Under the pieces are notes generated by a model. That model saw only the letters and a list, made by a program, of their open reading frames with translations, was not told the DNA's origin and did not search any database. The position numbers were made by a program, and so were the translations under genes. 64,000 nt of DNA from Rubritepida flocculans DSM 14296 (lineage in GTDB: Bacteria > Pseudomonadota > Alphaproteobacteria > Acetobacterales > Acetobacteraceae), in assembly GCF_000425365.1 (NCBI RefSeq), contig NZ_AUDH01000002.1:124001-188000 (forward strand), given 5' to 3'. This document shows, one piece after another, positions 52,723-61,030 of the stretch; within the stretch, counting starts at the first letter, position 1, and each line of letters starts with the position of its first letter.

Positions 52723-53735
52723 GCGCGGCGCTGGACGAGGCGCGGCCCGCCCCCGGCGCCGCGCGCCCGCTGGTGCGCCTGCGCGACCTGCACGTCACCT
52801 TCGCCACGCGGGACCGCACGGTGCACGCGGTGAACGGCGTGGACCTCGACCTCGCGGCGGGCGAGGTGCTCTGCATCCTGGGCGAATCCGGCTCGGGCAA
52901 GTCGGTCACCATGCGCGCGCTGATGCGCCTGCTGCCGCGCTTCGCGCGCATCACCGGCGGCATCGAGGTGGCGGGGCGCGACGTCACCGCGATGAGCGAG
53001 CGCGAGCTGGCCGATTTCCGCGGCGGCGAGGTCGCGATGATCTTCCAGGAGCCGATGACGGCGCTCGACCCCGTCTTCACCATCGGCCGGCAGATCGCCG
53101 AGACGGTGCAGCGGCACGAGGGCGTCTCGCGCCAGGCGGCCGAGGCGCGGGCGCTGGAGCTGCTGGAGCTGGTGCAGATCCCCTCCGCCCGGCGCCGCCT
53201 CGCCGCCTATCCGCACGAGCTCTCGGGCGGGCTGCGCCAGCGCGCCATGATCGCCGTGGCGCTGGCCTGCAAGCCCAAGCTGCTGCTGGCCGACGAGCCG
53301 ACCGCCGCGCTGGACGCCACGGTGCAGATACAGGTTCTGCTCCTGCTGCGCGAGCTGCAGCGCGAGCTCGGCATGGGCGTGATCTTCGTCACCCATGACC
53401 TCGGCGTGGCGGGCGAGATCGCGGACCGTGTGGCCGTGATGTATGCGGGCCGCGTGGTGGAGGAGGGGCCGGTGGCCGCGCTGATGGCGGGGCCGCTGCA
53501 CCCCTATCCGCAGGGGCTGCTCGGGGCCACCGTGCATGCGGGGATGCGCGGCCGGCGGCTGACCACCATTCCCGGCGCGCCGCCGCTGCTCGACGTGGTG
53601 CCCGCAGGCTGCGCCTTCCACCCGCGCTGCCCGCATGCGGAGGACGCCTGCCTCGCCGCCGTGCCGGCCATGCGCTCGCCTTCGCCGGGGCGGCGCGCGC
53701 GCTGCCTGCGCGTGCCGGACGGTGACGTATCGTAA
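52719..53735 (+). CDS. oligopeptide/dipeptide ABC transporter ATP-binding protein (DppD/OppD-like)
   Basis: From the coupled GTG at 52719 the 338-residue ATPase has Walker A G-E-S-G-S-G-K-S-V-T, signature L-S-G-G-L-R-Q-R, Walker B L-L-L-A-D-E-P and the C-terminal C-A-F-H-P-R-C-P-H-A zinc or iron-sulfur-like motif. It should heterodimerise with the upstream ATPase and drive a permease encoded elsewhere. A hairpin follows the stop. Confidence 0.93.
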   Translation: MSAALDEARPAPGAARPLVRLRDLHVTFATRDRTVHAVNGVDLDLAAGEVLCILGESGSGKSVTMRALMRLLPRFARITGGIEVAGRDVTAMSERELADFRGGEVAMIFQEPMTALDPVFTIGRQIAETVQRHEGVSRQAAEARALELLELVQIPSARRRLAAYPHELSGGLRQRAMIAVALACKPKLLLADEPTAALDATVQIQVLLLLRELQRELGMGVIFVTHDLGVAGEIADRVAVMYAGRVVEEGPVAALMAGPLHPYPQGLLGATVHAGMRGRRLTTIPGAPPLLDVVPAGCAFHPRCPHAEDACLAAVPAMRSPSPGRRARCLRVPDGDVS

Positions 53736-53757
53736 CAAGCCGGGGGGACCGGGCTTG
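53736..53757 (+). terminator. hairpin after the ABC ATPase pair
   Basis: CAAGCC(GG) at 53736-53743 pairs with CCGGGCTTG at 53749-53757 with one bulge. It begins immediately after the stop codon at 53735. There is no T-tract, so Rho-independent termination is not certain. The following RND adaptor gene starts 52 bp on and may have its own promoter. Confidence 0.5.
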
Positions 53758-53809
53758 CGCGCGTGCAAGCCCGTCGCCACAACCGGGACATCATCCTGCG
53801 GGGGCGCCC

Positions 53810-54928
53810 ATGCGGGTCATGGTCCAACTCGGCATTCTCGCGGCGCTGGCCGGCGGCGCCTATGTCTGGTACAGCCAGGCGGAGAACTGGGGCGTGCCGC
53901 GGCCGCTGGCGCTGCTCGGCCTCGAGGCTCCGGCCCAGCGCCAGGCGCCGCGCGGCGGCCCGCCCGGCGGGCAGGTGCCCGTGGTGGTGGCCCCCGTGCG
54001 CATCGGCGAGGTGGTGGAGCGCATCGAGAGCGTGGGCACGGTGCGCGCGCGCGAGGCGGTGACCATCACCACCAAGGTGGCCGGCATCGTCACCGCCGTG
54101 CGCTTCGAGGAGGGCCAGCGCGTGCGCGAGGGCCAGGTGCTTCTGGAGCTCGACTCCGCGGCGCTGCAGGCCGAGCTCGACCAGGCGCGCGCCGCGCTCG
54201 ACAACGCGCGCCAGCAGCTCGCCCGCGCCCGCGCCCTGCCCGCCGGCCAGGCGGTGGCCCAGGCGCGGGTGGACGAGCTCGAGACCCTGGCCCGCGCCGC
54301 CGAGGGCCGGGTGCGCCAGACCCAGGCGCGCATCGAGGAGCTGCGCCTCACCGCGCCCTTCGAGGGGCGGGTGGGGCTGCGCCAGGTCAGCCCCGGCGCG
54401 CTGATCCAGCCCGGCACCGCCGTGACGACGCTCGACGACATCAGCCGGGTGCGCGTGGAGTTCTCGGTGCCCGAGGTGCATTTCGCCCGGGTGCAGGTGG
54501 GCAGCCGCGTGCTCGCCCGCAGCGCGGCCTATGGCAACCGCCGCTTCGAGGGGCGGGTCGCCATCATCGACACGCGCATCGACCCCGCCACCCGCACCAT
54601 CCGCCTCGTCTCCGAGTTCGACAACCCGGACGAGGCGCTGAAGCCCGGCCTCTTCCTCACCGTCGAGCTCACCCTGGAAAGCCGCCCCAGCGCGCTGCTG
54701 ATCCCGGAGGAGGCGCTGGATCCGGTGGGCGAGCGCAACTACGTCTACGCCATCCGCGACGGCCGGGCGCGGCGCGTGGAGGTGGCGCTGGGCCTGCGCC
54801 TGCCGGGCGAGGTGGAAATCCGCCAGGGCCTCTCCGCCGGCGACCAGGTGGTGGTGCGCGGGCTGCAGCGCCTGCGCCCCGACGCCCCCGTGCGCGTGAC
54901 CGAGACCATGACCCGCCCGACGAGCTGA
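53810..54928 (+). CDS. RND efflux periplasmic adaptor (membrane fusion protein)
   Basis: The 372-residue adaptor has an N-terminal anchor (MRVMVQLGILAALAGGAYVW). The lipoyl half-motif is A-R-E-A-V-T-I-T-T-K-V-A-G-I-V, a helical hairpin runs from about 115 to 175, and the beta-barrel segment is L-T-A-P-F-E-G-R-V-G-L-R. The C-terminal G-V-E-V-R-like region follows. ATG 53819 is an alternative start. The RND permease gene follows after 13 bp. An outer-membrane factor gene is not in the window. Confidence 0.93.
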   Translation: MRVMVQLGILAALAGGAYVWYSQAENWGVPRPLALLGLEAPAQRQAPRGGPPGGQVPVVVAPVRIGEVVERIESVGTVRAREAVTITTKVAGIVTAVRFEEGQRVREGQVLLELDSAALQAELDQARAALDNARQQLARARALPAGQAVAQARVDELETLARAAEGRVRQTQARIEELRLTAPFEGRVGLRQVSPGALIQPGTAVTTLDDISRVRVEFSVPEVHFARVQVGSRVLARSAAYGNRRFEGRVAIIDTRIDPATRTIRLVSEFDNPDEALKPGLFLTVELTLESRPSALLIPEEALDPVGERNYVYAIRDGRARRVEVALGLRLPGEVEIRQGLSAGDQVVVRGLQRLRPDAPVRVTETMTRPTS

Positions 54929-54941
54929 AGGCCCGCCGCGC

Positions 54942-57900
54942 ATGATCCTCTCCGACCTCTCCATCAAGCGCCCGGTCTTCGCCACCGTGGTGAGCCTGAT
55001 GATGATCGTGCTCGGCCTCGCCTCGCTCATGCGCCTGCCGATCCGCGAGCTGCCGCAGATCGACCCGCCCATCATCCAGGTGACGACTCAGTACATCGGC
55101 GCCTCGGCCGCGGTGGTGGACACCCAGATCACCGAGCTGATCGAGGCCGCGGTGGCCGGCATCGAGGGCATCAAGACCATCACTTCCACCTCGCGCGACG
55201 AGCGCAGCCAGGTGGTGATCGAGTTCAACCTCTCGCGCGACGTGGACGCGGCGGCGAACGACGTGCGCGACCGCGTGGCGCGCGCGCTGAACCGGCTGCC
55301 CGAGGCCGCGGACCAGCCGGTGGTGCAGAAGCAGGACGGCGATTCCCGGCCGATCCTCTGGATCGCCCTCTCCTCCGACCGCCACTCGGGCATGGAGATC
55401 ACCGACATTGCGCGCCGGCGCATGCTCGACCGTCTCGCCATCGTGGACGGGGTGGCGCAGGTGATCGTGCAGGGCGAGCGGCGCTTCTCCATGCGCATCT
55501 GGCTCGACCGCCAGGCGCTGGCCGCGCGCGGGCTGACCGTGCAGGACGTGGAGGACGCGATCCGGCGCGAGAACGTCGAGCTGCCCGGCGGGCGGCTCGA
55601 CTCGCTGCAGCGCGAGCTCACCGTGCGCACCGACACGCGCATGAACCGGCCCGAGCAGTTCCGCAGCATCGTCGTCGCCCGCCAGGGGGGCGCGCAGGTG
55701 CTGCTGGGCGACGTGGCGACGGTGGAGATCGCGCCCGAGGACACGCGCGGCGAGTATCGCATCAACGGCCGGCCCGCCATCGGCCTCGGCATCCTGCGGC
55801 AGAGCACGGCGAACACGCTCTCCGTCGCGAACGGCGTGAAGGCCGAGGTGGCGCGCATCGCGCCCTCCCTGCCCGAGGGCATGCAGGTGACCTACGGCTT
55901 CGACGAGAGCCTGTTCATCAGCCAGTCCATCTACGAGGTGCAGCACGCGCTGATGATCGCGCTCGCCCTCGTGGTGGGCGTGATCTTCCTGTTCCTGCGC
56001 AGCTTCCGCGCCACCATCATCCCGGCGGTGGCGATTCCGGTCTCCATCATCGCCTCCTTCGCGGCGATGGCGGCGATGGGCTTCTCGCTGAACATCCTCA
56101 CCCTGCTCGGCCTCGTGCTCGCCATCGGCCTCGTGGTGGACGATGCGATCGTGGTGCTGGAGAACGTGCACCGGCGCATCGAGGAGGGCGAGGAGCCGCT
56201 GCTGGCCGCCGTGCGCGGCTCGCGCGAGATCGCCTTCGCGGTGCTGGCCACCACGCTGGTGCTGATCGCGGTGTTCGTGCCGCTCTCCTTCATGGAGGGC
56301 AATGTGGGGCGGCTGTTCACCGAGTTCGGCCTCGCCCTCGCCGCCTCGGTGGCCTTCTCGGGGCTGGTGGCGCTGACGCTGACGCCGATGATGTGCAGCA
56401 AGCTGCTGACATCGGCCTCCGGCCATAGCTGGATCATCCGCCGCACCGAGCCCGTCTTCCACTACATGAACGCGGGCTTCCGCTGGACGCTGCGCGGGGC
56501 GCTGAAGGCGCCGATCATCACCCTCGGCCTCGCGGCCTCGCTCTCGGGCCTCGCGGTGATCCTGTTCAACATCGTGCCCAAGGAGTTCACCCCCACCGAG
56601 GACCGCGGCGTGGTCATCATCCCGATGACCGGCCCCGAGGGCGCCAACCCGAACTACATGCGCGAGCACGCCCTGCGCGCCGAGGCCATCGGCGCCGAAT
56701 ACGTCGCGCGGGGCGAGGCGGCCTCGGTCTTCGCCACCATGGGCGGCTTCCAGCGCCCGCCCATCGGCAATGTGGCGAACGTCTTCATCCGCCTCGCACC
56801 CTGGCACGAGCGCGAGCGCAAGGCGCAGGCCATCGCCGCCGAAATCTTCCCGCGCGTGGCCGCCATGCCGGGCGTGCGCGCCTTCACCCTGGTGCCGCCC
56901 TCGCTCGGCCAGTCCGGCTTCCAGCCGCCCATCCAGTTCGTGATCGGCGGGCCCGACTACGCCACGCTGGTGGAGTGGCGCGACGCCTTCATGGAGCGCG
57001 CGCGCCAGAACCCGCGCCTGCTGAACCTCGACTCCAACTTCCGCGAGACCAAGCCCGAAATCCGCGTGGACGTGGACCGGCGCAAGGCGGCCGAGCTCGG
57101 CATCTCCATCCAGGCCATCGGCCGCACCATCGAGACCATGCTCGGCTCGCGCGAGGTGGGCACCTATGTGGATGGCGGGCAGGAATACCGCGTGCTGCTG
57201 CAGGCGCACGAGACGAACCGCGCCACGCCTTACGACCTCGAGAACATCTTCATCCGCGGGGCGGGCGGGCTCGTGCCGCTCTCCAACGTGGTGGTGCTGA
57301 GCGAGCGCGCGCGGCCGCAGCAGCTCTCGCGCGCCGACCGCGTGCGCGCCATCACCATCACCGCCTCGCTCGCGCCGGGCTATGCGCTCGGCGATGCGCT
57401 CGACTTCATGGACGCCATCGCGGCCGAGGTGCTGCCCTCCGAGGCGCGCATCTCCTACCGCGGCCAGTCGCTGGAGTTCCGCGACAGCTCCTCGGCGCTC
57501 TACGTCACCTTCCTGCTCGCGCTGATCGTCGTGTACCTGGTGCTGGCGGCGCAGTTCGAGAGCTTCATCCACCCCTTCATCATCCTGCTCTCCACCCCGC
57601 TCGCGGTCACGGGCGGGCTGCTCGCGCTGCACCTGACGGGGCAGACGCTGAACATCTTCTCGCAGATCGGCATGATCCTGCTGATCGGGCTGATGGCGAA
57701 GAACGGCATCCTGGTGGTGGAGTTCGCCAACCAGCTCCGCGACCGCGGGCTTTCGATCTTCGACGCGGCGCTGGAGGCGAGCGTGGTGCGCCTGCGCCCC
57801 ATCCTGATGACCTCGATCGCCACGGTGCTGGGCGCCGTGCCGCTCGCCATGGCCACGGGCGCGGGGGCGGAGAGCCGCATGGCGCTGGGCGTGGTGATCG

Positions 57901-58097
57901 TCGGCGGCATCAGCCTCTCCACCTTCGTCACCCTCTACGCCATCCCCGCGCTCTACGTGATGCTCGCGCGCTTCACCAAGCCCATCGGCCACATCGAGCG
58001 CGCGCTGAAGGATCTGGAAGCGCGCGCGCCGGCGGTGGGCGACGAGGCGGCGAAATACGCGAAGAAGGGCGGCGGCCAGCCCGCCCCGGCGGAGTGA
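54942..58097 (+). CDS. HAE1-type RND efflux permease
   Basis: The 1051-residue inner-membrane pump has twelve predicted helices and two large periplasmic loops. It begins MILSDLSIKRPVFATVVSLM. The proton-relay Asp pair is in helix 4 (LVLAIGLVVDDAIVVLENVH), a family hallmark. The substrates cannot be predicted. It exports a lipid, drug or toxin. It forms one operon with the adaptor. There is no hopanoid-specific (HpnN) signature, so I do not assign that role despite the hpn locus 20 kb away. Confidence 0.95.
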   Translation: MILSDLSIKRPVFATVVSLMMIVLGLASLMRLPIRELPQIDPPIIQVTTQYIGASAAVVDTQITELIEAAVAGIEGIKTITSTSRDERSQVVIEFNLSRDVDAAANDVRDRVARALNRLPEAADQPVVQKQDGDSRPILWIALSSDRHSGMEITDIARRRMLDRLAIVDGVAQVIVQGERRFSMRIWLDRQALAARGLTVQDVEDAIRRENVELPGGRLDSLQRELTVRTDTRMNRPEQFRSIVVARQGGAQVLLGDVATVEIAPEDTRGEYRINGRPAIGLGILRQSTANTLSVANGVKAEVARIAPSLPEGMQVTYGFDESLFISQSIYEVQHALMIALALVVGVIFLFLRSFRATIIPAVAIPVSIIASFAAMAAMGFSLNILTLLGLVLAIGLVVDDAIVVLENVHRRIEEGEEPLLAAVRGSREIAFAVLATTLVLIAVFVPLSFMEGNVGRLFTEFGLALAASVAFSGLVALTLTPMMCSKLLTSASGHSWIIRRTEPVFHYMNAGFRWTLRGALKAPIITLGLAASLSGLAVILFNIVPKEFTPTEDRGVVIIPMTGPEGANPNYMREHALRAEAIGAEYVARGEAASVFATMGGFQRPPIGNVANVFIRLAPWHERERKAQAIAAEIFPRVAAMPGVRAFTLVPPSLGQSGFQPPIQFVIGGPDYATLVEWRDAFMERARQNPRLLNLDSNFRETKPEIRVDVDRRKAAELGISIQAIGRTIETMLGSREVGTYVDGGQEYRVLLQAHETNRATPYDLENIFIRGAGGLVPLSNVVVLSERARPQQLSRADRVRAITITASLAPGYALGDALDFMDAIAAEVLPSEARISYRGQSLEFRDSSSALYVTFLLALIVVYLVLAAQFESFIHPFIILLSTPLAVTGGLLALHLTGQTLNIFSQIGMILLIGLMAKNGILVVEFANQLRDRGLSIFDAALEASVVRLRPILMTSIATVLGAVPLAMATGAGAESRMALGVVIVGGISLSTFVTLYAIPALYVMLARFTKPIGHIERALKDLEARAPAVGDEAAKYAKKGGGQPAPAE

Positions 58098-58154
58098 CGC
58101 GCCCGCCCCGCTGATCTAGTTTCCCCGGCGCAAGCCTTGGGGGAGAGAGCCGGC

Positions 58155-59825
58155 ATGGCGAAGGGAATGCAGGAACGCAGCGGCGGGCAGTTGCTGGCCG
58201 ATGCGCTGGTGGCCAACGGCGCGAGCCATGTCTTCGCCGTGCCGGGCGAGAGCTACCTCGACCTGCTGGACGGGCTCTACGCCGTGCGCAACCGCATCCA
58301 GCTCATCACCTGCCGCTTCGAGGCCGGCGCGGTCCACATGGCCGAGGCGCAGGGCAAGCTGACCGGCAAGCCGGGCGTGGCGATCGTCACGCGCGGCCCG
58401 GGGGCCTGCCATGCCGCCATCGGCGTTCATGTGGCGATGCAGGATTCCACGCCGCTCGTGCTGCTCGTCGGCCAGATCCCGGTGGAGGAGACGGACCGCG
58501 AGAGCTTCCAGGAGGTGGACTACCGCCGGATGTTCTCGCCGCTCGCGAAATGGGTGACGCAGATCGACGACGCGCGCCGCATCCCCGAGATCATGGCGCA
58601 CGCCTTCGACGTGGCGGTGAGCGGACGCCCCGGCCCGGTCGTCGTCGCCATCAGCGAGGAGATGCAGAAGCACCGCGTGGCCGTGCCGGACATCGGGCCG
58701 CAGCGCGTGCTGCCCGCCCACCCCGCGCCCGAGGCCATCGGAGAGGTGATGGCGCTGCTGGCCAGGGCCGAGCGGCCGCTCGCCATCCTCGGCGGCAGCC
58801 GATGGACCGCCGCCGGCAAGGCTGCCATCCGCGACTTCCTGGTGGGCAACGACATCCCCGTGGCCGTCGCCTTCCGCCGCCAGGGCCTGTTCGACGGCAC
58901 CAGCGCGCATTACGCGGGCGATCTTGGCGTGGGCGCGGATCCCGGGCTCGTCGCCGCGGCGAAGAGGGCGGACCTGATCCTCGCCATCGGCACCCGGATC
59001 GGCGAGCCGGTGAGCCAGGGATACACGCTGCTCGACATGGCGGGTGCGACGCCCATCGTGCATGTCCATCCCGAGCAGAGCGAGATCGGCCGCGTCTATC
59101 GCGTCGCGCTCGGCGTCACCAGCGACGTGAACGCCTTCGCGCTCGCCATGGCCGGGCAGCGGGTGGCCGCGCCCCGCTGGGGCGCCTGGCGGCAGGAGGT
59201 GCGCGCCGCGCGCGAGGCGCAGGCCGTGGCGCCCGAATACGAAGGCCCGCTCAACCTCGCCCGCGCGCTGCAGGCGCTGGAGAAGGAGCTGCCGCAGGAC
59301 GCGATCTTCGCCACCGACGCCGGCAACTTCGCCACCTGGCCCACGCGCTTCATGCATGTGAAGGAGGGGCAGGATTTCCTCGGCCCCACCAACGGCGCGA
59401 TGGGATATGGCGTGCCCGCGGCCATCGGCGCGGCCATCGTGCAGCCGGGGCGGCAGGTGATCTGCTTCGTGGGCGATGGCGGCTTCCTGATGACGGGGCA
59501 GGAGATCGCCACCGCCTTCCACCATGGCGTCGCGCCCATCGTGCTCGTGTTCAACAACCGGATGTACGGCACCATCCGGATGTACCAGGAGCGCACCTAT
59601 CCCGAGCGCGTCTCCGGCACCGAGCTCACCAACCCGGACTTCGCGAAGTTCATCGAGGCCTTCGGCGGCCATGGCGAGGTGGTGGAGCGCACCGAGGATC
59701 TCGTGCCCGCCTACCGGCGCGCGACGGCGAGCGGAAAGCCCGCCATCATCGAGATCCGGATGAACCCCGAGCAGGTGACGAACCGCGCCACCATCGCCGA
59801 TCTGCGCGCCCAGGCGCGGCGCTGA
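58155..59825 (+). CDS. thiamine diphosphate-dependent enzyme, acetolactate synthase-like
   Basis: The 556-residue protein has the three ThDP domains: N-terminal PYR with activating Glu in CRFEAGAVHMAEAQG, central domain, and C-terminal PP with VGDGGFLMTGQEIATAF plus V-F-N-N cofactor binding. It belongs to the IlvB-like group but has no regulatory subunit gene (ilvN) nearby, so it is probably a catabolic decarboxylase, lyase or synthase. ATG 58155 is preceded by a GGGAGAG Shine-Dalgarno. Its TGA forms part of a bidirectional hairpin. Confidence 0.88.
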   Translation: MAKGMQERSGGQLLADALVANGASHVFAVPGESYLDLLDGLYAVRNRIQLITCRFEAGAVHMAEAQGKLTGKPGVAIVTRGPGACHAAIGVHVAMQDSTPLVLLVGQIPVEETDRESFQEVDYRRMFSPLAKWVTQIDDARRIPEIMAHAFDVAVSGRPGPVVVAISEEMQKHRVAVPDIGPQRVLPAHPAPEAIGEVMALLARAERPLAILGGSRWTAAGKAAIRDFLVGNDIPVAVAFRRQGLFDGTSAHYAGDLGVGADPGLVAAAKRADLILAIGTRIGEPVSQGYTLLDMAGATPIVHVHPEQSEIGRVYRVALGVTSDVNAFALAMAGQRVAAPRWGAWRQEVRAAREAQAVAPEYEGPLNLARALQALEKELPQDAIFATDAGNFATWPTRFMHVKEGQDFLGPTNGAMGYGVPAAIGAAIVQPGRQVICFVGDGGFLMTGQEIATAFHHGVAPIVLVFNNRMYGTIRMYQERTYPERVSGTELTNPDFAKFIEAFGGHGEVVERTEDLVPAYRRATASGKPAIIEIRMNPEQVTNRATIADLRAQARR

Positions 59826-59852
59826 TACGGCCGGCGGGGGGCCGGCGTATCA
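59823..59852. terminator. bidirectional stop-codon hairpin, minimal repeat-family member
   Basis: TGATACGGCCGGC (59823-59835) pairs with GCCGGCGTATCA (59841-59852) around GGGGG, with one G bulged. The plus-strand TGA (59823-59825) ends the ThDP enzyme. The minus-strand TGA (59852-59850) ends the pirin gene. Both convergent stops therefore lie in one stem. It matches the right-end hairpin of the elements at 5216 and 18694. Confidence 0.75.
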
Positions 59853-60557
59853 GGCCGCCACCTCCACCAGCACCAGCTCCGCCTCCTCCTCGGCGCGGAT
59901 GACGAGCTCCGCCTCGTCGCGGATCGCCGCACCGTCGCGCGCGGAAAGCGCCGCGCCGTTCACCGTCACGCGGCCGCGCGCGGGCACGAGATAGGCGGCG
60001 CGGCCGGAGGCGAGCGGCTGGCGCAGCTCCTGCCCCGGCGCGAGGGTGGCGGCCATCACCGCCGCATCGGCGTTGATGGGCAGCGCGCCGGCTTCGGCAT
60101 CGCCCGCCCGGCCGCCGGCCAGCACCTCGAAGCGCGCCTCGCGCCCGGCCTTGGGGAAGGACTTCGCGCCCCAGTTCGGGCTCGCTCCCGCGCGGTCGGG
60201 GATGATCCAGATCTGGAAGATGCGAGTCGTGCCGGGCTCCAGGTTGTACTCGCTGTGCACCACGCCCGTGCCGGCCGACATGATCTGCACGTCGCCCGCC
60301 TCGGTGCGGCCCTCATTGCCCATGCTGTCGCGGTGGGTGATCGCCCCCTCGCGGACATAGGTGATGATCTCCATGTCGCGGTGCGGGTGCGGGTCGAAGC
60401 CCGTGCCGGGGGCGATCTCGTCGTCGTTCCACACGCGCAGCCGGCCCCAGCCCATGCGCGCGCGGTCCTGGTAATGGCCGAAGGAGAAGTGGTGGCGCGC
60501 CTTGAGCCAGCCGAAATCGGCGCCGCCGAGGCTCGCGAAGGGGCGGATGTCGATCAT
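59850..60557 (-). CDS. pirin family protein
   Basis: The 235-residue bicupin has the metal-binding H-P-H-R-D-M-E-I-I-T-Y-V motif (about 57-68) and the S-A-G-T-G-V-V-H-S-E-Y-N motif. It resembles YhhW-like quercetinases, though physiological substrates of bacterial pirins are mostly unknown. It is convergent with the ThDP enzyme and shares its terminator hairpin. Confidence 0.9.
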   Translation of the reverse strand: MIDIRPFASLGGADFGWLKARHHFSFGHYQDRARMGWGRLRVWNDDEIAPGTGFDPHPHRDMEIITYVREGAITHRDSMGNEGRTEAGDVQIMSAGTGVVHSEYNLEPGTTRIFQIWIIPDRAGASPNWGAKSFPKAGREARFEVLAGGRAGDAEAGALPINADAAVMAATLAPGQELRQPLASGRAAYLVPARGRVTVNGAALSARDGAAIRDEAELVIRAEEEAELVLVEVAA

Positions 60558-60571
60558 GGTCGTGATCCCGA

Positions 60572-60589
60572 GGGGCCGCCTGTGGCCCC
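60572..60589. terminator. GC-rich hairpin downstream of the ccoGHIS unit
   Basis: GGGGCC-6-GGCCCC lies between the pirin start (60557) and the 61-residue membrane protein stop (60681). On the minus strand it would end the cco transcript. There is no T-tract. The 123-bp gap holds nothing else I can support. Confidence 0.4.
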
Positions 60590-60680
60590 GTTGCGCGCCA
60601 GATAGCGATGCGCGCGGCCCCGCGCCATGCCGCGCGCGGGATCGCCTCCATTCAGCGCGGTGATGGCCGCGCCGGCCGCA

Positions 60681-60866
60681 TCAATGCGCGGCGCGGTCTT
60701 TCGCGTCGTAGTGCCGCTTCACGATGCCGTAGCCGTAGAACAGGCCGAAGGCGGCGAGCATGAGGCCCCAGGCGTAGAAATAGCCCTCGGCCACCGCGAC
60801 GATGAGCAGGCCGACCAGCACCATCACCGCGGCCAGCGCCATGAACAGGATGGAGGAGACGGGCAT
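60681..60866 (-). CDS. small two-helix membrane protein coupled to ccoS
   Basis: The 61-residue protein has two hydrophobic segments (about 4-26 and 30-48) and a charged tail (VKRHYDAKDRAAH). I do not recognise a family. Its ATG overlaps the ccoS stop by one base (TGATG), so it is the final gene of the cbb3 maturation operon. A role in oxidase assembly is possible by position only. Confidence 0.65.
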   Translation of the reverse strand: MPVSSILFMALAAVMVLVGLLIVAVAEGYFYAWGLMLAAFGLFYGYGIVKRHYDAKDRAAH

Positions 60867-61030
60867 CAGCGGGGATCCTTCTTCCGTGGGGTTTCGTCGT
60901 CGAACAGGATGCGCGCGGCCGCCCCGTCGAGATCCTCGAACTGGCCGGAGCGCAGCGCGTAGAGAAAGGCCGCGAGGCCGATGAGCCCGAGCGCGAGGGC
61001 GGCCGGAATGAGCCAGACCAGGATGTCCAT
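60866..61030 (-). CDS. ccoS: cbb3-type cytochrome oxidase assembly protein
   Basis: The 54-residue single-pass protein begins MDILVWLIPAALALGLIGLA. The typical C-terminal R-S-G-Q-F-E-D-L-D-G-A-A-x-R-I-L-F-D-D motif is present. CcoS (FixS) is needed to insert haem and copper into the cbb3 oxidase. It overlaps both ccoI and the next small gene by TGATG. The open frame continuing upstream runs through ccoI in another register. Confidence 0.94.
   Translation of the reverse strand: MDILVWLIPAALALGLIGLAAFLYALRSGQFEDLDGAAARILFDDETPRKKDPR

Noticed and set aside
54669-57992. 1107-codon minus-strand frame opposite the RND permease
   Set aside because: His/Asp/Arg-rich shadow of a clear 12-helix transporter, with no recognisable domain or start site.
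54942-58097. Assignment of the RND pump as the hopanoid transporter HpnN
   Set aside because: The protein has an HAE1 layout with a periplasmic adaptor and is 20 kb from the hpn genes. No HpnN feature is visible.
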